Assembly (NCBI GenBank): GCA_016776725.1
Contig: JADHSV010000002.1
Span: forward strand, 1 to 64,000
Length of the DNA: 64,000 nucleotides
From: Rhodospirillales bacterium
GTDB lineage: Bacteria; Pseudomonadota; Alphaproteobacteria; Rhodospirillales; Shumkoniaceae
Direction of reading: 5' to 3'
Within the stretch, counting starts at the first letter, position 1; each line of letters starts with the position of its first letter. Positions 16,591 through 24,938 of the stretch are shown here, in pieces. The position numbers were made by a program, and so were the translations under genes. Below the pieces are notes generated by a model. It was not told the origin of the DNA. It saw nothing but the letters and a program-made list of their open reading frames with translations, and did no database searches.

Positions 16591-17667
16591 CTATTTCGTC
16601 TCCTCCGCATCGCGGCTGTCACGCCCGTCGGCGACGGCGATCCGTTTGGCGTCTTTCGGGGCGTTCATGGCACGCAGCGCCCCAAGGAAATTACGCCGCG
16701 CCTGCCGGACTTTCCCGTGGTTGGGGCCAAGGGTTTTTTGCCTGATTTCCATGACACGGCGTAACAGCGGTCCGGCTTCTTTCATCCCGCCCCGCCGTAC
16801 CAGCAATTGCGCCAGATTATTCAGGTCCGTCGCCACCGTTGAATGATCTTTTCCGAGGGCTTTTTCGTCGATGGAAATGGCGCGCCGATACAGCCGTTCG
16901 GCCGCGTCGTATTGGCCGATGGCAAAACGGACCAATGCCAGACGGTTTAAGGCCTTGGCCAAATTCGGATGTTCCCGGCCGCTCGATTTGCGAACCAGCT
17001 TCGCCGCGGTTTCGAAAATTCCGGCGGCGTTCTGGCGATCCCCGGCCTTGAAGGTCGCGGTCCCCTGTTTGGTCAAAAGCCGCGCGACCTCGCTTTCCTC
17101 ATCGCCGCCCACATTGTCGACGGCCGCCCCGAATTGTTCGGCCGCCGCACCATAATTGCGCCGCGCCAGCTCCAGATCGCCTGCCAGTACGGCCGCGCGC
17201 GATGCCGCCTTGGCGCGCCCCCGGGCCGCGCCCTCCAGAGATTTCCGGGCCGATATGAAACGCTCCCGGGCGTCCGTCAATTGCCCGACGGCCTCATCGA
17301 AGTCTCCTTCTTCAAGGGAACGTTTGGCGGCGTCGATCAGCGGCGCGGTCTCAGGGTCTTCGGCGTTCAGGACGTCCATTGCCCCGCGCGCCTTTTTCAG
17401 GTTTGCTTCGAAGGCGCGAACACGGCGCTCCAAAGCCCGCCCGGAAATTCCCTGGTTCATAAGGTGTTGGCGCATGGCAACCGCTGCGGTGGAGACTTCA
17501 GCTACCTCGTGTGACCGGGATGCTGCGCCCTTTCGTTGCCGTCCCCAGGAGAATCCGGCCACGGCTCCCACCAACACTGCCGCCACAATCGTCACGATCA
17601 GGACAGAGCCCTGCGCGGAACCTGCGGCTTCAAATGTATCGCGAACAGAGTTCAGGAGCTCGGCCAT
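16591..17667 (-). CDS. membrane-anchored TPR protein heading the signalling operon
   Basis: A 358-residue protein starting at an ATG preceded by GGGGGGAAAG. One membrane segment (about residues 19-39) is followed by a charged helical region and kinesin-light-chain-type tetratricopeptide repeats (about 180-325; for example LAKALNRLALVRFAIGQYD and VATDLNNLAQLLVRRGGM). The topology is probably N-out or N-short with a cytoplasmic TPR domain. TPR domains bind other proteins, so it may scaffold the receivers and kinase encoded downstream. No enzymatic motif is visible. Its promoter must lie in the short region shared with cbiB, where two CACGTG palindromes occur. Confidence 0.75.
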   Translation of the reverse strand: MAELLNSVRDTFEAAGSAQGSVLIVTIVAAVLVGAVAGFSWGRQRKGAASRSHEVAEVSTAAVAMRQHLMNQGISGRALERRVRAFEANLKKARGAMDVLNAEDPETAPLIDAAKRSLEEGDFDEAVGQLTDARERFISARKSLEGAARGRAKAASRAAVLAGDLELARRNYGAAAEQFGAAVDNVGGDEESEVARLLTKQGTATFKAGDRQNAAGIFETAAKLVRKSSGREHPNLAKALNRLALVRFAIGQYDAAERLYRRAISIDEKALGKDHSTVATDLNNLAQLLVRRGGMKEAGPLLRRVMEIRQKTLGPNHGKVRQARRNFLGALRAMNAPKDAKRIAVADGRDSRDAEETK

Positions 17668-17695
17668 TGCGCAAACTTTCCCCCCGCAAATCTTA

Positions 17696-17717
17696 CGCAC
17701 GTGAAACGCACGTGAAA
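17696..17717. promoter_or_regulatory. tandem CACGTG operator-like repeat
   Basis: CGCACGTGAAA occurs twice in a row (17696-17706, 17707-17717), putting two CACGTG palindromes exactly 11 bases apart on the same helix face. It lies 29-50 bases upstream of the TPR-gene start and about 110 bases upstream of cbiB, in a divergent intergenic region. The symmetry and spacing suggest paired binding of a dimeric regulator. The protein is unknown. Confidence 0.4.
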
Positions 17718-17825
17718 CACGCGCGGGAATAATCGCACGGTGAGCTTGCCCGTGGCAACCGGTTGGAAGGTCCATTCAACACACCGCCATTGACGCGGCA
17801 ACGGGCTTGCCCGCAAACTTGGCCG

Positions 17826-18836
17826 ATGTTCTCTTTCGGCCTCGTTGGCGGCACGCATGCATTCGACCCCCTGGTCCTTCTTCTGACCGCTTTGGGGGTT
17901 GAAGCATTGGTGGGCGGGTTTGAAGCCCTGTTTCGATTTATTCCGCATCCCGAACAAGCGCTGGCGCGGACCATCGGGTCGCTGGAAGCCAAGCTAAACC
18001 GTGAAAAGCGAAGCCCCATGGATCGCGCGATTCGCGGCCTGTTCTTGGCGGCAGTGATGATCGGCGTGGCGCTGGGCATTGGGGTCGGCGTTGCGTGGCT
18101 AAGCCAAAATCACGATTTCGGATGGATCGTCGAGTTCGTTCTTTTGGCCGCCCTTATCAATCAGCGGAGCCTCTACAACCGCATGGGAAGCGTCGCCAGG
18201 TCCATGGGCGGCGGCAACCTGGAGTCGGCGCGCGCCGCCCTTCAACCCATGGTCAACCGCGACACGGCATTAATGGACGATCACGGTATTGCGCGCACCA
18301 CCATTGAAGCCGGCGCCGAGGGGTTCGGCGCAGGGGTCGTGGCTCCGGTGTTCTGGTACGTCCTGTTCGGTTTTCCCGGCCTTGCCGTGTGCCGGACCAT
18401 CAGCGTAATGGACCGCGTGATCGGTCATCCGACCCCCAGATACCGGGCATTCGGCATGACCGCAGCCCGCCTTAACGATGCCGTTCATCTGATCCCGTCG
18501 TGTCTGTCCGGCATCTTTTTGGCGTTCGCCGCCCTGTTTGCGCCGACCGCCCAGCCGGGAAGCGCTTTGCGGATCATGATGCGCGATTCGTCCAAATACC
18601 GGTCTCTGGGCGCCGGATGGCCGGTTGCGGCAGTGGCGGGGGCGTTGAATTTGGCATTAGCCGGGCCGCGCCGCTACGCCGAGAAGGCGCTTGGCGATCC
18701 CTGGGTCGGTTCCGGAACGGCACAAGTCGAAGGCAATGATATCCGGCGCGCACAATACCTGTTCGCCATCGCCTGCCTGATCGACGCCATGATCGTGGCG
18801 GCGCTGGTCATCGTGCGGCTTAATATTTCCGGCTGA
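17826..18836 (+). CDS. cbiB: adenosylcobinamide-phosphate synthase CbiB/CobD
   Basis: A polytopic membrane protein of 336 residues (357 if an upstream in-frame start at 17763 is used). It has the family hallmarks SMGGGNLESARAALQPMVNRD, IARTTIEAGAEGFGAGVVAPVFWY, an RTISVMD-like segment and GWPVAAVAGALNLALAGPRRY near the C-terminus. The enzyme attaches aminopropanol phosphate to adenosylcobyric acid in the late steps of cobalamin synthesis. The gene stands alone here. I found no match to the conserved cobalamin-riboswitch core in the 158 bases upstream. It converges on the SYLF lipoprotein gene with four bases between stops. Confidence 0.87.
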   Translation: MFSFGLVGGTHAFDPLVLLLTALGVEALVGGFEALFRFIPHPEQALARTIGSLEAKLNREKRSPMDRAIRGLFLAAVMIGVALGIGVGVAWLSQNHDFGWIVEFVLLAALINQRSLYNRMGSVARSMGGGNLESARAALQPMVNRDTALMDDHGIARTTIEAGAEGFGAGVVAPVFWYVLFGFPGLAVCRTISVMDRVIGHPTPRYRAFGMTAARLNDAVHLIPSCLSGIFLAFAALFAPTAQPGSALRIMMRDSSKYRSLGAGWPVAAVAGALNLALAGPRRYAEKALGDPWVGSGTAQVEGNDIRRAQYLFAIACLIDAMIVAALVIVRLNISG

Positions 18837-18840
18837 GTCT

Positions 18841-19527
18841 TCAGTTCAGCAAAAGAGAACCGCGCAACCCGTCGGCATGGGGGTTGGCAAAACCCTGCCC
18901 GAAAAGAATGGCTTGCGGGGTCGCGCCCGACCCATAAAAAGCTTGATTGTAATCGTTCCTGCGGGCCAGAACCGCGCCTTCCAGCGATCCCCCCGCGTAT
19001 AATCCGGCCGAATGGGAGAATACGATGATGTCCGCGCCCAGATTACTGGTGACCGCACCCTCGATCCCGCCGCCAACGGTTCCCAGGGTGATTTCTATAT
19101 CCGCACCCAGCTTGCCCTGGTGTTCGACGATGGCCTCGACCGCGCCGCGCGATCTTACGACCAGAACCGTTTCGGCCACCTGACCGCCGATTTGCAGCCC
19201 GATACTGCCCGCGCCCATGGTGTAGAAGGCCGGCGGGCTCCATTCGCCCGACGCGGTGCGCGCAAGCAGCACGCCGTCACCGTATTCGGCGCCCAGAATG
19301 AATCCCGCTTTATATGCGCCGGGGAAAATGACGACGCCCTGGGCTTCGTTCAGGAATTTGCGAAACATCTCCATTTGCTGATCCTGGCGCTGCTTGAAGG
19401 ATTCGACGGTCCAGCGCGCCTTATCAACAAGGACTTCGGCCTTAACAGAAATCGGCGTCGTGCCCGCACAGCCAGACGCAGCCAGCACCCCGGCAACGAG
19501 CAAAACAACCGTAGCAATTTTCTTCAT
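18841..19527 (-). CDS. SYLF/YSC84-domain lipoprotein
   Basis: A 228-residue protein with a lipoprotein signal (hydrophobic stretch then LAASGC, so Cys20 is the likely lipidated residue). It has the Ysc84 core: FLNEAQGVVIFPGAYKAGFILGAEYGDGVLLAR, then AFYTMGAGSIGLQIGGQ and the C-terminal FSHSAGLYAGGSLEGAVLARRND. SYLF domains bind phosphoinositide-type lipids in eukaryotes. In bacteria the family is found in the periplasm and its role is not settled. It appears monocistronic. Confidence 0.88.
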   Translation of the reverse strand: MKKIATVVLLVAGVLAASGCAGTTPISVKAEVLVDKARWTVESFKQRQDQQMEMFRKFLNEAQGVVIFPGAYKAGFILGAEYGDGVLLARTASGEWSPPAFYTMGAGSIGLQIGGQVAETVLVVRSRGAVEAIVEHQGKLGADIEITLGTVGGGIEGAVTSNLGADIIVFSHSAGLYAGGSLEGAVLARRNDYNQAFYGSGATPQAILFGQGFANPHADGLRGSLLLN

Positions 19528-19562
19528 AACATCTCCCCCACCACTTGAATATGCGAGCCGTC

Positions 19563-20834
19563 TCAGCTTCTTTCGATGCGCCGCTTCAGGCGCAAAAGGT
19601 CACGCCGCCGGTTGTCCTCGGCGATGAGGTTTTCGACCTGGCGGCCCTGAAAGAACTGAACGCCGACGGATTGTCCGAAGTCGATCGCCTCGCGGTCGTC
19701 GCAGCGGCACATAACAACGCGCGACTGGCTGGCGCGGCGCACCATGGCGCGGACACGTTCTTGCAACTCTTCGCCGCCATCGACCATTTCGGGGTCCCAC
19801 ACCAGCTTGATAAAATCTGCGCCCAGGCGCTCGCGATCAAGAAGCGGCATGGTCTGGAAGGTCAGGTTGTCGATGCAGATACGATATCCACGCTGCTGAA
19901 CGAAGTTACGGGCGAACAGAAATGCGCTGAGATCGGCGAAAATATCGGTCTTCTCGATCTCGACCACCAATGAACCGCGGCGGCTGGCCGTAATGTTATC
20001 GTCGAAGGCCAGAAAATCGGGAGACAGGATGGTCGACACATTCAGATTAAAACTGAGATCGCCGGTAATTGTAATTTGGTCGGTTTTCGACAGCATCGCC
20101 AGCACGCGCCGATCAAGGCTTTCCGTCAGATGGTGGAACAGCCATCTGTTTCCCGCCAGATTGACGCCGGGCAGAAGCGTTTCGCGCAGATCGTCGATTG
20201 AAATGAATAGTTCGCTGAAGGCGGGTTCGGGAACACCCTGTGACGAGACCCCGCAAACGAATTGACGGCGCACCAGATTGGAAAGATCCGCCCGCGCCAA
20301 TGCCGTCTCGACCCTGGCAAGAACCTCCGGCGTTAGCGGTGTTCCGCGAGATTGGCGGGATTTTAGCGCCGCGCGCCCACCCTTGCGGGAACGCGCCGCG
20401 TTTGCGCCCGACTTTTCTTCATCGGCCATGCTTTTGGCCAATTTGAGGATTTTGTCGAACTCCTTTTCAACGTTGTAATGACGCGCAAATTTCGATTGAT
20501 CACCATCCTCATCCGCCAATAGGGGGTCGTCGCTGAAAAGGTAACGGATCTTCTGCACGGCCGTATCGACGTCATTGCGCGCTTCGGTTTTGAATATGAA
20601 GAATAGGTCCGAATTTTTCAGGATGAAAAGCTGGCCCAGCAAATTCTTGATAAGAAGCTCGAAACTATCAGCCGCCACGCGCACGTGGTGTTCGCGCCGG
20701 TTGAAGGGCCGCAGACCGGAAAGCCGAATATGCACGGCGAGACGCCCCGCCTGATGCTTTTCCAGACGGCGGACATAGTCCAGAAGCAAATTCTCCTGGC
20801 TGGCGGTTCGTTTATGTCCGTTCTGCGGCGCCAT
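19563..20834 (-). CDS. degenerate GGDEF/EAL-like protein, paralogue 2 of a tandem pair
   Basis: A 423-residue cytoplasmic protein. The N-terminal half (ILKNSDLFFIFKT then a DDPLL segment) resembles a nucleotide-cyclase fold without a GGDEF motif. The C-terminal 200 residues follow the EAL fold (FNLNVSTILSPDFLAF, LVVEIEKTDI, ADFIKLVW, FFQGRQV) but the EAL signature and the DDFG metal site are missing. It should therefore be a non-catalytic binding or scaffold protein rather than a cyclic-di-GMP phosphodiesterase. It is 16 bases downstream of a paralogue with the same architecture (20851-22086), so the pair arose by duplication and is probably co-transcribed. Confidence 0.7.
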   Translation of the reverse strand: MAPQNGHKRTASQENLLLDYVRRLEKHQAGRLAVHIRLSGLRPFNRREHHVRVAADSFELLIKNLLGQLFILKNSDLFFIFKTEARNDVDTAVQKIRYLFSDDPLLADEDGDQSKFARHYNVEKEFDKILKLAKSMADEEKSGANAARSRKGGRAALKSRQSRGTPLTPEVLARVETALARADLSNLVRRQFVCGVSSQGVPEPAFSELFISIDDLRETLLPGVNLAGNRWLFHHLTESLDRRVLAMLSKTDQITITGDLSFNLNVSTILSPDFLAFDDNITASRRGSLVVEIEKTDIFADLSAFLFARNFVQQRGYRICIDNLTFQTMPLLDRERLGADFIKLVWDPEMVDGGEELQERVRAMVRRASQSRVVMCRCDDREAIDFGQSVGVQFFQGRQVENLIAEDNRRRDLLRLKRRIERS

Positions 20835-20850
20835 TCCTTGGTCCTCGGTA

Positions 20851-22086
20851 TTAAATCAAACCCTTGGCGGCCATCGCGTCCACCAGCTTATCGACAAAAT
20901 AGCCCTGGAAGCGATGGATACCCAACTCCAGGCCCCATTTCACGGCCTCTTCGGCCTCTACCCGGGCGAGAACGATTTTATCCGCGCCAAGATATCCGAC
21001 GATGTCGCGCAATTCGTCCATCTGGGCCATATCAACGTCGCGGATCAAATCCGCGCTCCAGGAAATTTTTATGAAGTCCGGCTCGATAATTCCGGGATCG
21101 AAGAATTGCAATGTCAATGGGGACAGGCCGTCGATCAAAAGACGGCACCCCTGATCGGCGAGCCATTTCCTGGCGTAGTCGTAGGCGCCCATATCGGCGA
21201 TCACGTCGATCATCTGGACTTCGATGATTAACTTTTCCCCATGCGGCTTGATCTGATCGATGAACAGCTGGAATTCCGGCGAAAGTATGGTTCCGATATG
21301 CAGATTCAAACTCAGCGGATCATCAAGTTTGTCGAAATTCATGCGTCCAACGACGGCCAGAACACGGCGGTCGAGGAAATCGGTGATGAAATGGAAAAGC
21401 CAGGGATTGGAAAATAGATCGACATCCGGTGCGATTTTCCTCGCCAGATCCGCCATCGACACGTAGTGCTCGAAAAACATGATCTGCCTGCCGGCTCCCG
21501 GACGAACATCGACAGCCGGTTGATGGCGAATGAATTCGCCCAGACGTAATGACCGGAGGCGGCGCTCGATCTGGATCAACGCGGTCGAACTGAGCGGCGC
21601 GAGGTTGGCCCGATTGACTGCTTTCGGGCCTCGCCGCTGCTGGATTGAGGCCTCCAAATCAAGGACGGCTTCCTCGAAGGACGCATAATCGGTTGATTCC
21701 GCAAGATCGTACCACGAGGCGAAACGATCCTCCGTTTCGCCATACTCGTCCGAAATCAGGGGGTCCTCGGCAAACAACGAACGAAGCTTGAAAACGGCGG
21801 TGTCGATGTCCTCGACGCGGACGTTTCGGCAGATCAACGCCATGTCACTGTTGGAAAGCACATATAGCGTGACGTCGTTACTGTTGATCAGATTGTCGAA
21901 AACGCGGGCCGCAATGCGCACGAAATTCGACTTTCGGTATGAAGCCTGAAGGTTGGACAGGTGGAAATGAACCGCGCAGCAGCCCGACCGCGAACGTTCG
22001 ATACGGCGAAGATGGTCCAGAAGAAGGCCTTCTTCGCTGATCTTTCCGTTTCGCGGGACCGCAGCCGATACTTCGCTTTCCGCCAT
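20851..22086 (-). CDS. degenerate GGDEF/EAL-like protein, paralogue 1 of a tandem pair
   Basis: A 411-residue protein aligning end to end with its downstream neighbour: the shared N-terminal block (EEGLLLDHLRRIERSRSG versus QENLLLDYVRRLEKHQAG), YVLSNSDMALIC, LFAEDPLISDE, and a C-terminal EAL-like fold (LNLHIGTILSPEFQLF, LIIEVQMIDVI, PDFIKISWSADL, IHRFQGYFVDKLVD). The catalytic EAL and DDFG motifs are absent. It may bind cyclic-di-GMP or a protein partner without hydrolysis. It is transcribed away from the uxs gene, with about 230 bases between the two starts. Confidence 0.7.
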   Translation of the reverse strand: MAESEVSAAVPRNGKISEEGLLLDHLRRIERSRSGCCAVHFHLSNLQASYRKSNFVRIAARVFDNLINSNDVTLYVLSNSDMALICRNVRVEDIDTAVFKLRSLFAEDPLISDEYGETEDRFASWYDLAESTDYASFEEAVLDLEASIQQRRGPKAVNRANLAPLSSTALIQIERRLRSLRLGEFIRHQPAVDVRPGAGRQIMFFEHYVSMADLARKIAPDVDLFSNPWLFHFITDFLDRRVLAVVGRMNFDKLDDPLSLNLHIGTILSPEFQLFIDQIKPHGEKLIIEVQMIDVIADMGAYDYARKWLADQGCRLLIDGLSPLTLQFFDPGIIEPDFIKISWSADLIRDVDMAQMDELRDIVGYLGADKIVLARVEAEEAVKWGLELGIHRFQGYFVDKLVDAMAAKGLI

Positions 22087-22313
22087 TCGTTACCTATTCG
22101 TCCGTCCAAAGAGCCTATCGTGGTCGATCATACGCGAAAAAAGGTTTCCACTAACTAAACACCGCTAACATCTCTACTATGGCGGCGGGCCGTTCGGCAA
22201 TGCTCGACACAATCAAGTGCGCCGGGGAAGTTTCTCTGACGCAAGCCTTTGTTCGGCATTACGACGGTGATAAGTTCCACGCGATAGCTATTCGGACACA
22301 AACCGGGGGAAGC

Positions 22314-23255
22314 ATGCATTCCAAGAAACGTGTTCTGGTTACCGGCGGCGCCGGATTTCTGGGTTCGCATTTGTGCGAGCGTCTGCTGTCGGACGGGCAC
22401 GATGTCATTTGCCTGGATAATTTCTTTACCGGAACCAAGGAAAACATCGCGCACCTTTTGGGCGATCCCTATTTCGAGTTGATGCGCCATGACGTGACGT
22501 TCCCGCTTTATGTGGAAGTCGACGAAATCTACAACCTCGCCTGTCCCGCTTCACCCGTCCATTACCAGTACGACCCCGTGCAAACGACCAAAACCAGCGT
22601 CCACGGGGCCATTAATATGCTGGGTCTGGCCAAGCGGACCAAAGCAAAAATCCTGCAGGCCTCGACCAGCGAAGTCTACGGCGACCCCGAAGTTCATCCG
22701 CAGACCGAGGATTACCGCGGCAGCGTCAATCCCATTGGTCCGCGGGCCTGTTATGACGAAGGCAAGCGTTGCGCCGAGACGCTTTTTTTCGACTACCGCC
22801 GGCAGCACGGATTGAATGTCCGCGTCGCCCGGATTTTCAATACCTATGGCCCGCGCATGCATCCCAACGACGGGCGCGTGGTTTCCAATTTCATCGTTCA
22901 GGCGCTTGGCGGAAAACCCATCACCCTCTACGGCGATGGCTCGCAAACCCGATCCTTTTGTTTTGTTGACGACCTGATCGACGGGCTGGTCCGCCTGATG
23001 GCCGCACCAGACGAATTTACGGGGCCGGTAAATTTGGGAAATCCGCACGAAATTACCATTCGCACCCTTGCCGAAACGGTTTCGTCGCAAATCGGGTCGA
23101 AAGCCGAAATCGAGTATAAACCGCTTCCCGCCGACGATCCTCTTCAGCGGTGCCCGGACATAACCCTTGCGCGCCGTGAGCTCGGCTGGGAACCGGGCGT
23201 CCCCCTGGCCGACGGCCTCGCCAAAACAATTGCCTATTTCAGGGGAATCGTGTAG
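22314..23255 (+). CDS. uxs: UDP-glucuronate decarboxylase (UDP-xylose synthase) family SDR
   Basis: A 313-residue extended short-chain dehydrogenase. It has the NAD site [16 protein letters not shown] at the N-terminus, the conserved [19 protein letters not shown], a STSEVYGDP segment with the active Ser/Thr, and catalytic Tyr-Lys in YDEGKRCAE, followed by [21 protein letters not shown]. These identify UXS, which oxidises and decarboxylates UDP-glucuronate to UDP-xylose for envelope polysaccharide. The ATG at 22314 has GGGGGA just upstream; a start at 22179 would add 45 unrelated residues. No glycan cluster adjoins it. Confidence 0.87.
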   Translation: MHSKKRVLVTGGAGFLGSHLCERLLSDGHDVICLDNFFTGTKENIAHLLGDPYFELMRHDVTFPLYVEVDEIYNLACPASPVHYQYDPVQTTKTSVHGAINMLGLAKRTKAKILQASTSEVYGDPEVHPQTEDYRGSVNPIGPRACYDEGKRCAETLFFDYRRQHGLNVRVARIFNTYGPRMHPNDGRVVSNFIVQALGGKPITLYGDGSQTRSFCFVDDLIDGLVRLMAAPDEFTGPVNLGNPHEITIRTLAETVSSQIGSKAEIEYKPLPADDPLQRCPDITLARRELGWEPGVPLADGLAKTIAYFRGIV

Positions 23256-23403
23256 GCGCAACGCCGGGATTTGTGCTTTTCCTTAATTTGTTGATAAACT
23301 ATTTTTTCTATCCTTGACGGGATGCTTCAGTGGCCTCCGTGGGGTTGCGGAAAGGCCCGTGGTATTGTGGCGTTGCGGGAACGGCAGACTGGCGTGAACC
23401 AAA

Positions 23404-23799
23404 ATGGGAAAAAACAAAGATACTTTCGAACGAAAGACGTTTGGAAAAAACGATACCGTTTTTGAAGAAGGACAGACCGGAGACGCGGCCTATCTGATCG
23501 TCTCTGGAGAGGTGGATATCGGCATCGGCATGAAGGGGGAAGCCCCGCGCGTTCTGGCCAAGGTCGGAAAGGGCAAAATCATTGGCGAAATGGCGCTATT
23601 TGATAAGCACCCGCGCATGGCCTCGGCCATCGCAGCCGAAAAAACCGAAGCCATCCGCATCTCACGGGAAGAATTCCGCGGCCGCTTGAACGGCATGGAT
23701 CCGGTCATGCGCAGCATCCTGAAGCTCATGGTGAAGCGCACGCGCGAGCTATCGGAACAGGTGGCCGAACTGAAACGCACGGACTGGCGCGCCGGCTGA
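23404..23799 (+). CDS. stand-alone cyclic-nucleotide-binding-domain protein
   Basis: A 131-residue protein that is essentially one cNMP-binding beta-barrel: VFEEGQTGDAAYLIVSGEVDI, then GKGKIIGEMALFDKHPRMASAIAAEKTEAIRIS, where the phosphate-binding cassette GEMALFD...RMASAIA is recognisable. A C-terminal helix (LMVKRTRELSEQVAEL) could dimerise it. It lacks the Crp/Fnr HTH, so it is not a transcription factor by itself. It may be an adaptor or ligand sensor. It has no obvious operon partner. Confidence 0.8.
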   Translation: MGKNKDTFERKTFGKNDTVFEEGQTGDAAYLIVSGEVDIGIGMKGEAPRVLAKVGKGKIIGEMALFDKHPRMASAIAAEKTEAIRISREEFRGRLNGMDPVMRSILKLMVKRTRELSEQVAELKRTDWRAG

Positions 23800-23825
23800 C
23801 ATAAATTTCCAAATTGTAAATTGAT

Positions 23826-23902
23826 TGGCGCGCCCGACAGGATTCGAACCTGTGACCTCATGCTTCGGAGGCATGCGCTCTATCCGACTGAGCTACGGGC
23901 GC
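23826..23902 (-). tRNA. tRNA-Arg (CCG)
   Basis: On the minus strand a full cloverleaf is visible: acceptor GCGCCCG pairing with CGGGCGC, discriminator G and encoded CCA, a D-arm with AGCTCAGTCGGATAGAGC, an anticodon stem CATGC/GCATG with loop CTCCGAA (anticodon CCG), and a T-arm with GGTTCGAATCC. The length with CCA is 77 nt. Confidence 0.97.
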
Positions 23903-23957
23903 GCTGCGGGGCGGAACTTACGCCAAGCCCGCGTGTGCGTAAAGAGGTTCCTGAAAT

Positions 23958-24938
23958 TCAACGTGCCCGCACCGCTTTGGCATGGGCGTCCGCTCCCGAC
24001 GGAAGCGCCGCGTGGCGGTCGCGCATCCAGGAAAGCACGTCACGCCAGACGATTTTACGGTCTAGATCGCGAAACAGCATGTGGAAGCCGTTTTCGTATA
24101 AGGCGATGCGCTGTTCGCCCGCCCCTTGCCCCGGCAACCGATCCAGCATGCGAAGGGTCGGCTCACGCGGGATGATTTCGTCCTTTTCGCCATAAAGAAC
24201 CAGCGCCGGGGTTTTCAGGTGCGGAGCCGCCGCCAGGGCCTTATCCATCAAATCGGTCACGCCGTGCAGCGCATCGACGCGGGTTTTCTTTATAAACAGC
24301 GGATCGCGCCCCAGCGCGCGCAGCATTTCAATGTTGTCGGATGCCCGGATGTTCAGGCCTTCCCCGGTCAGTTTCAGCCACGGCACGGTATAGGACGCCA
24401 CCGCCAGGGCCGCGCGCTGATACCACGGCATGGTTTCGCGCCCCCACACGGCGGGCGCAAACAAAATGGCCGCGTCGGCGGGCGGCGCATCGGACCGGGT
24501 CATGGCCACCATAACCACCGCCCCGCCCATGCTTTCGCCCATGATGATCAGCGGGATTTGCGCGTGCTTGTTGCGGATTTCCCTGGCAACGGCCGTCAAA
24601 TCGCCGATCAGCGCATCCTCGCCCGGCCACATACCGATATGATCCGTTTGGCCGAAACCACGCTGATCGTAGGCGTAGAGCGTAAACCCGTTAGCCGCCA
24701 GATAAGCGCCCAGATCGGCATAAGCGTTGGAATAATCGTTGAACCCGTGAACGGCGAGGATAACCGCGGCTGGCGGGGCCTCGCTTTCCCATATTCTAAT
24801 CGGCAGCCGCGCGCCATCGGCGGCGACGAAGGCGTCGGCCCCAAGGGTCGGCTCGGATATGGCCGGGCCGGGTTCCTGAATGCGGGGCGCGCAGGCGCCT
24901 AAAAGCGATAAAGCCACAACAATTGCCCAGCGGATCAT
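23958..24938 (-). CDS. lipoprotein alpha/beta hydrolase (PldB-like lysophospholipase/monoglyceride lipase)
   Basis: A 326-residue protein whose ATG at 24938 overlaps the stop of the ABC ATPase gene by one base. It has a short lipoprotein signal ending LLGAC. The hydrolase core shows the oxyanion motif VHGFNDYS, the nucleophile elbow GESMGG, an Asp in LVLYGEKDEIIP and a His in ENGFHMLFRD, forming a Ser-Asp-His triad. The family removes acyl chains from lysophospholipids or monoglycerides. A link with the upstream ATPase is implied by the overlap, but the substrate is not known. Confidence 0.87.
   Translation of the reverse strand: MIRWAIVVALSLLGACAPRIQEPGPAISEPTLGADAFVAADGARLPIRIWESEAPPAAVILAVHGFNDYSNAYADLGAYLAANGFTLYAYDQRGFGQTDHIGMWPGEDALIGDLTAVAREIRNKHAQIPLIIMGESMGGAVVMVAMTRSDAPPADAAILFAPAVWGRETMPWYQRAALAVASYTVPWLKLTGEGLNIRASDNIEMLRALGRDPLFIKKTRVDALHGVTDLMDKALAAAPHLKTPALVLYGEKDEIIPREPTLRMLDRLPGQGAGEQRIALYENGFHMLFRDLDRKIVWRDVLSWMRDRHAALPSGADAHAKAVRAR

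Noticed and set aside
17668-17825. Cobalamin riboswitch before cbiB
   Set aside because: The conserved B12-box core and the other invariant segments could not be found in this short region.
23821-24195. Plus-strand frames beginning with a GFEPVTSCFG-like peptide
   Set aside because: They are the antisense translation of tRNA-Arg(CCG), a common false gene.
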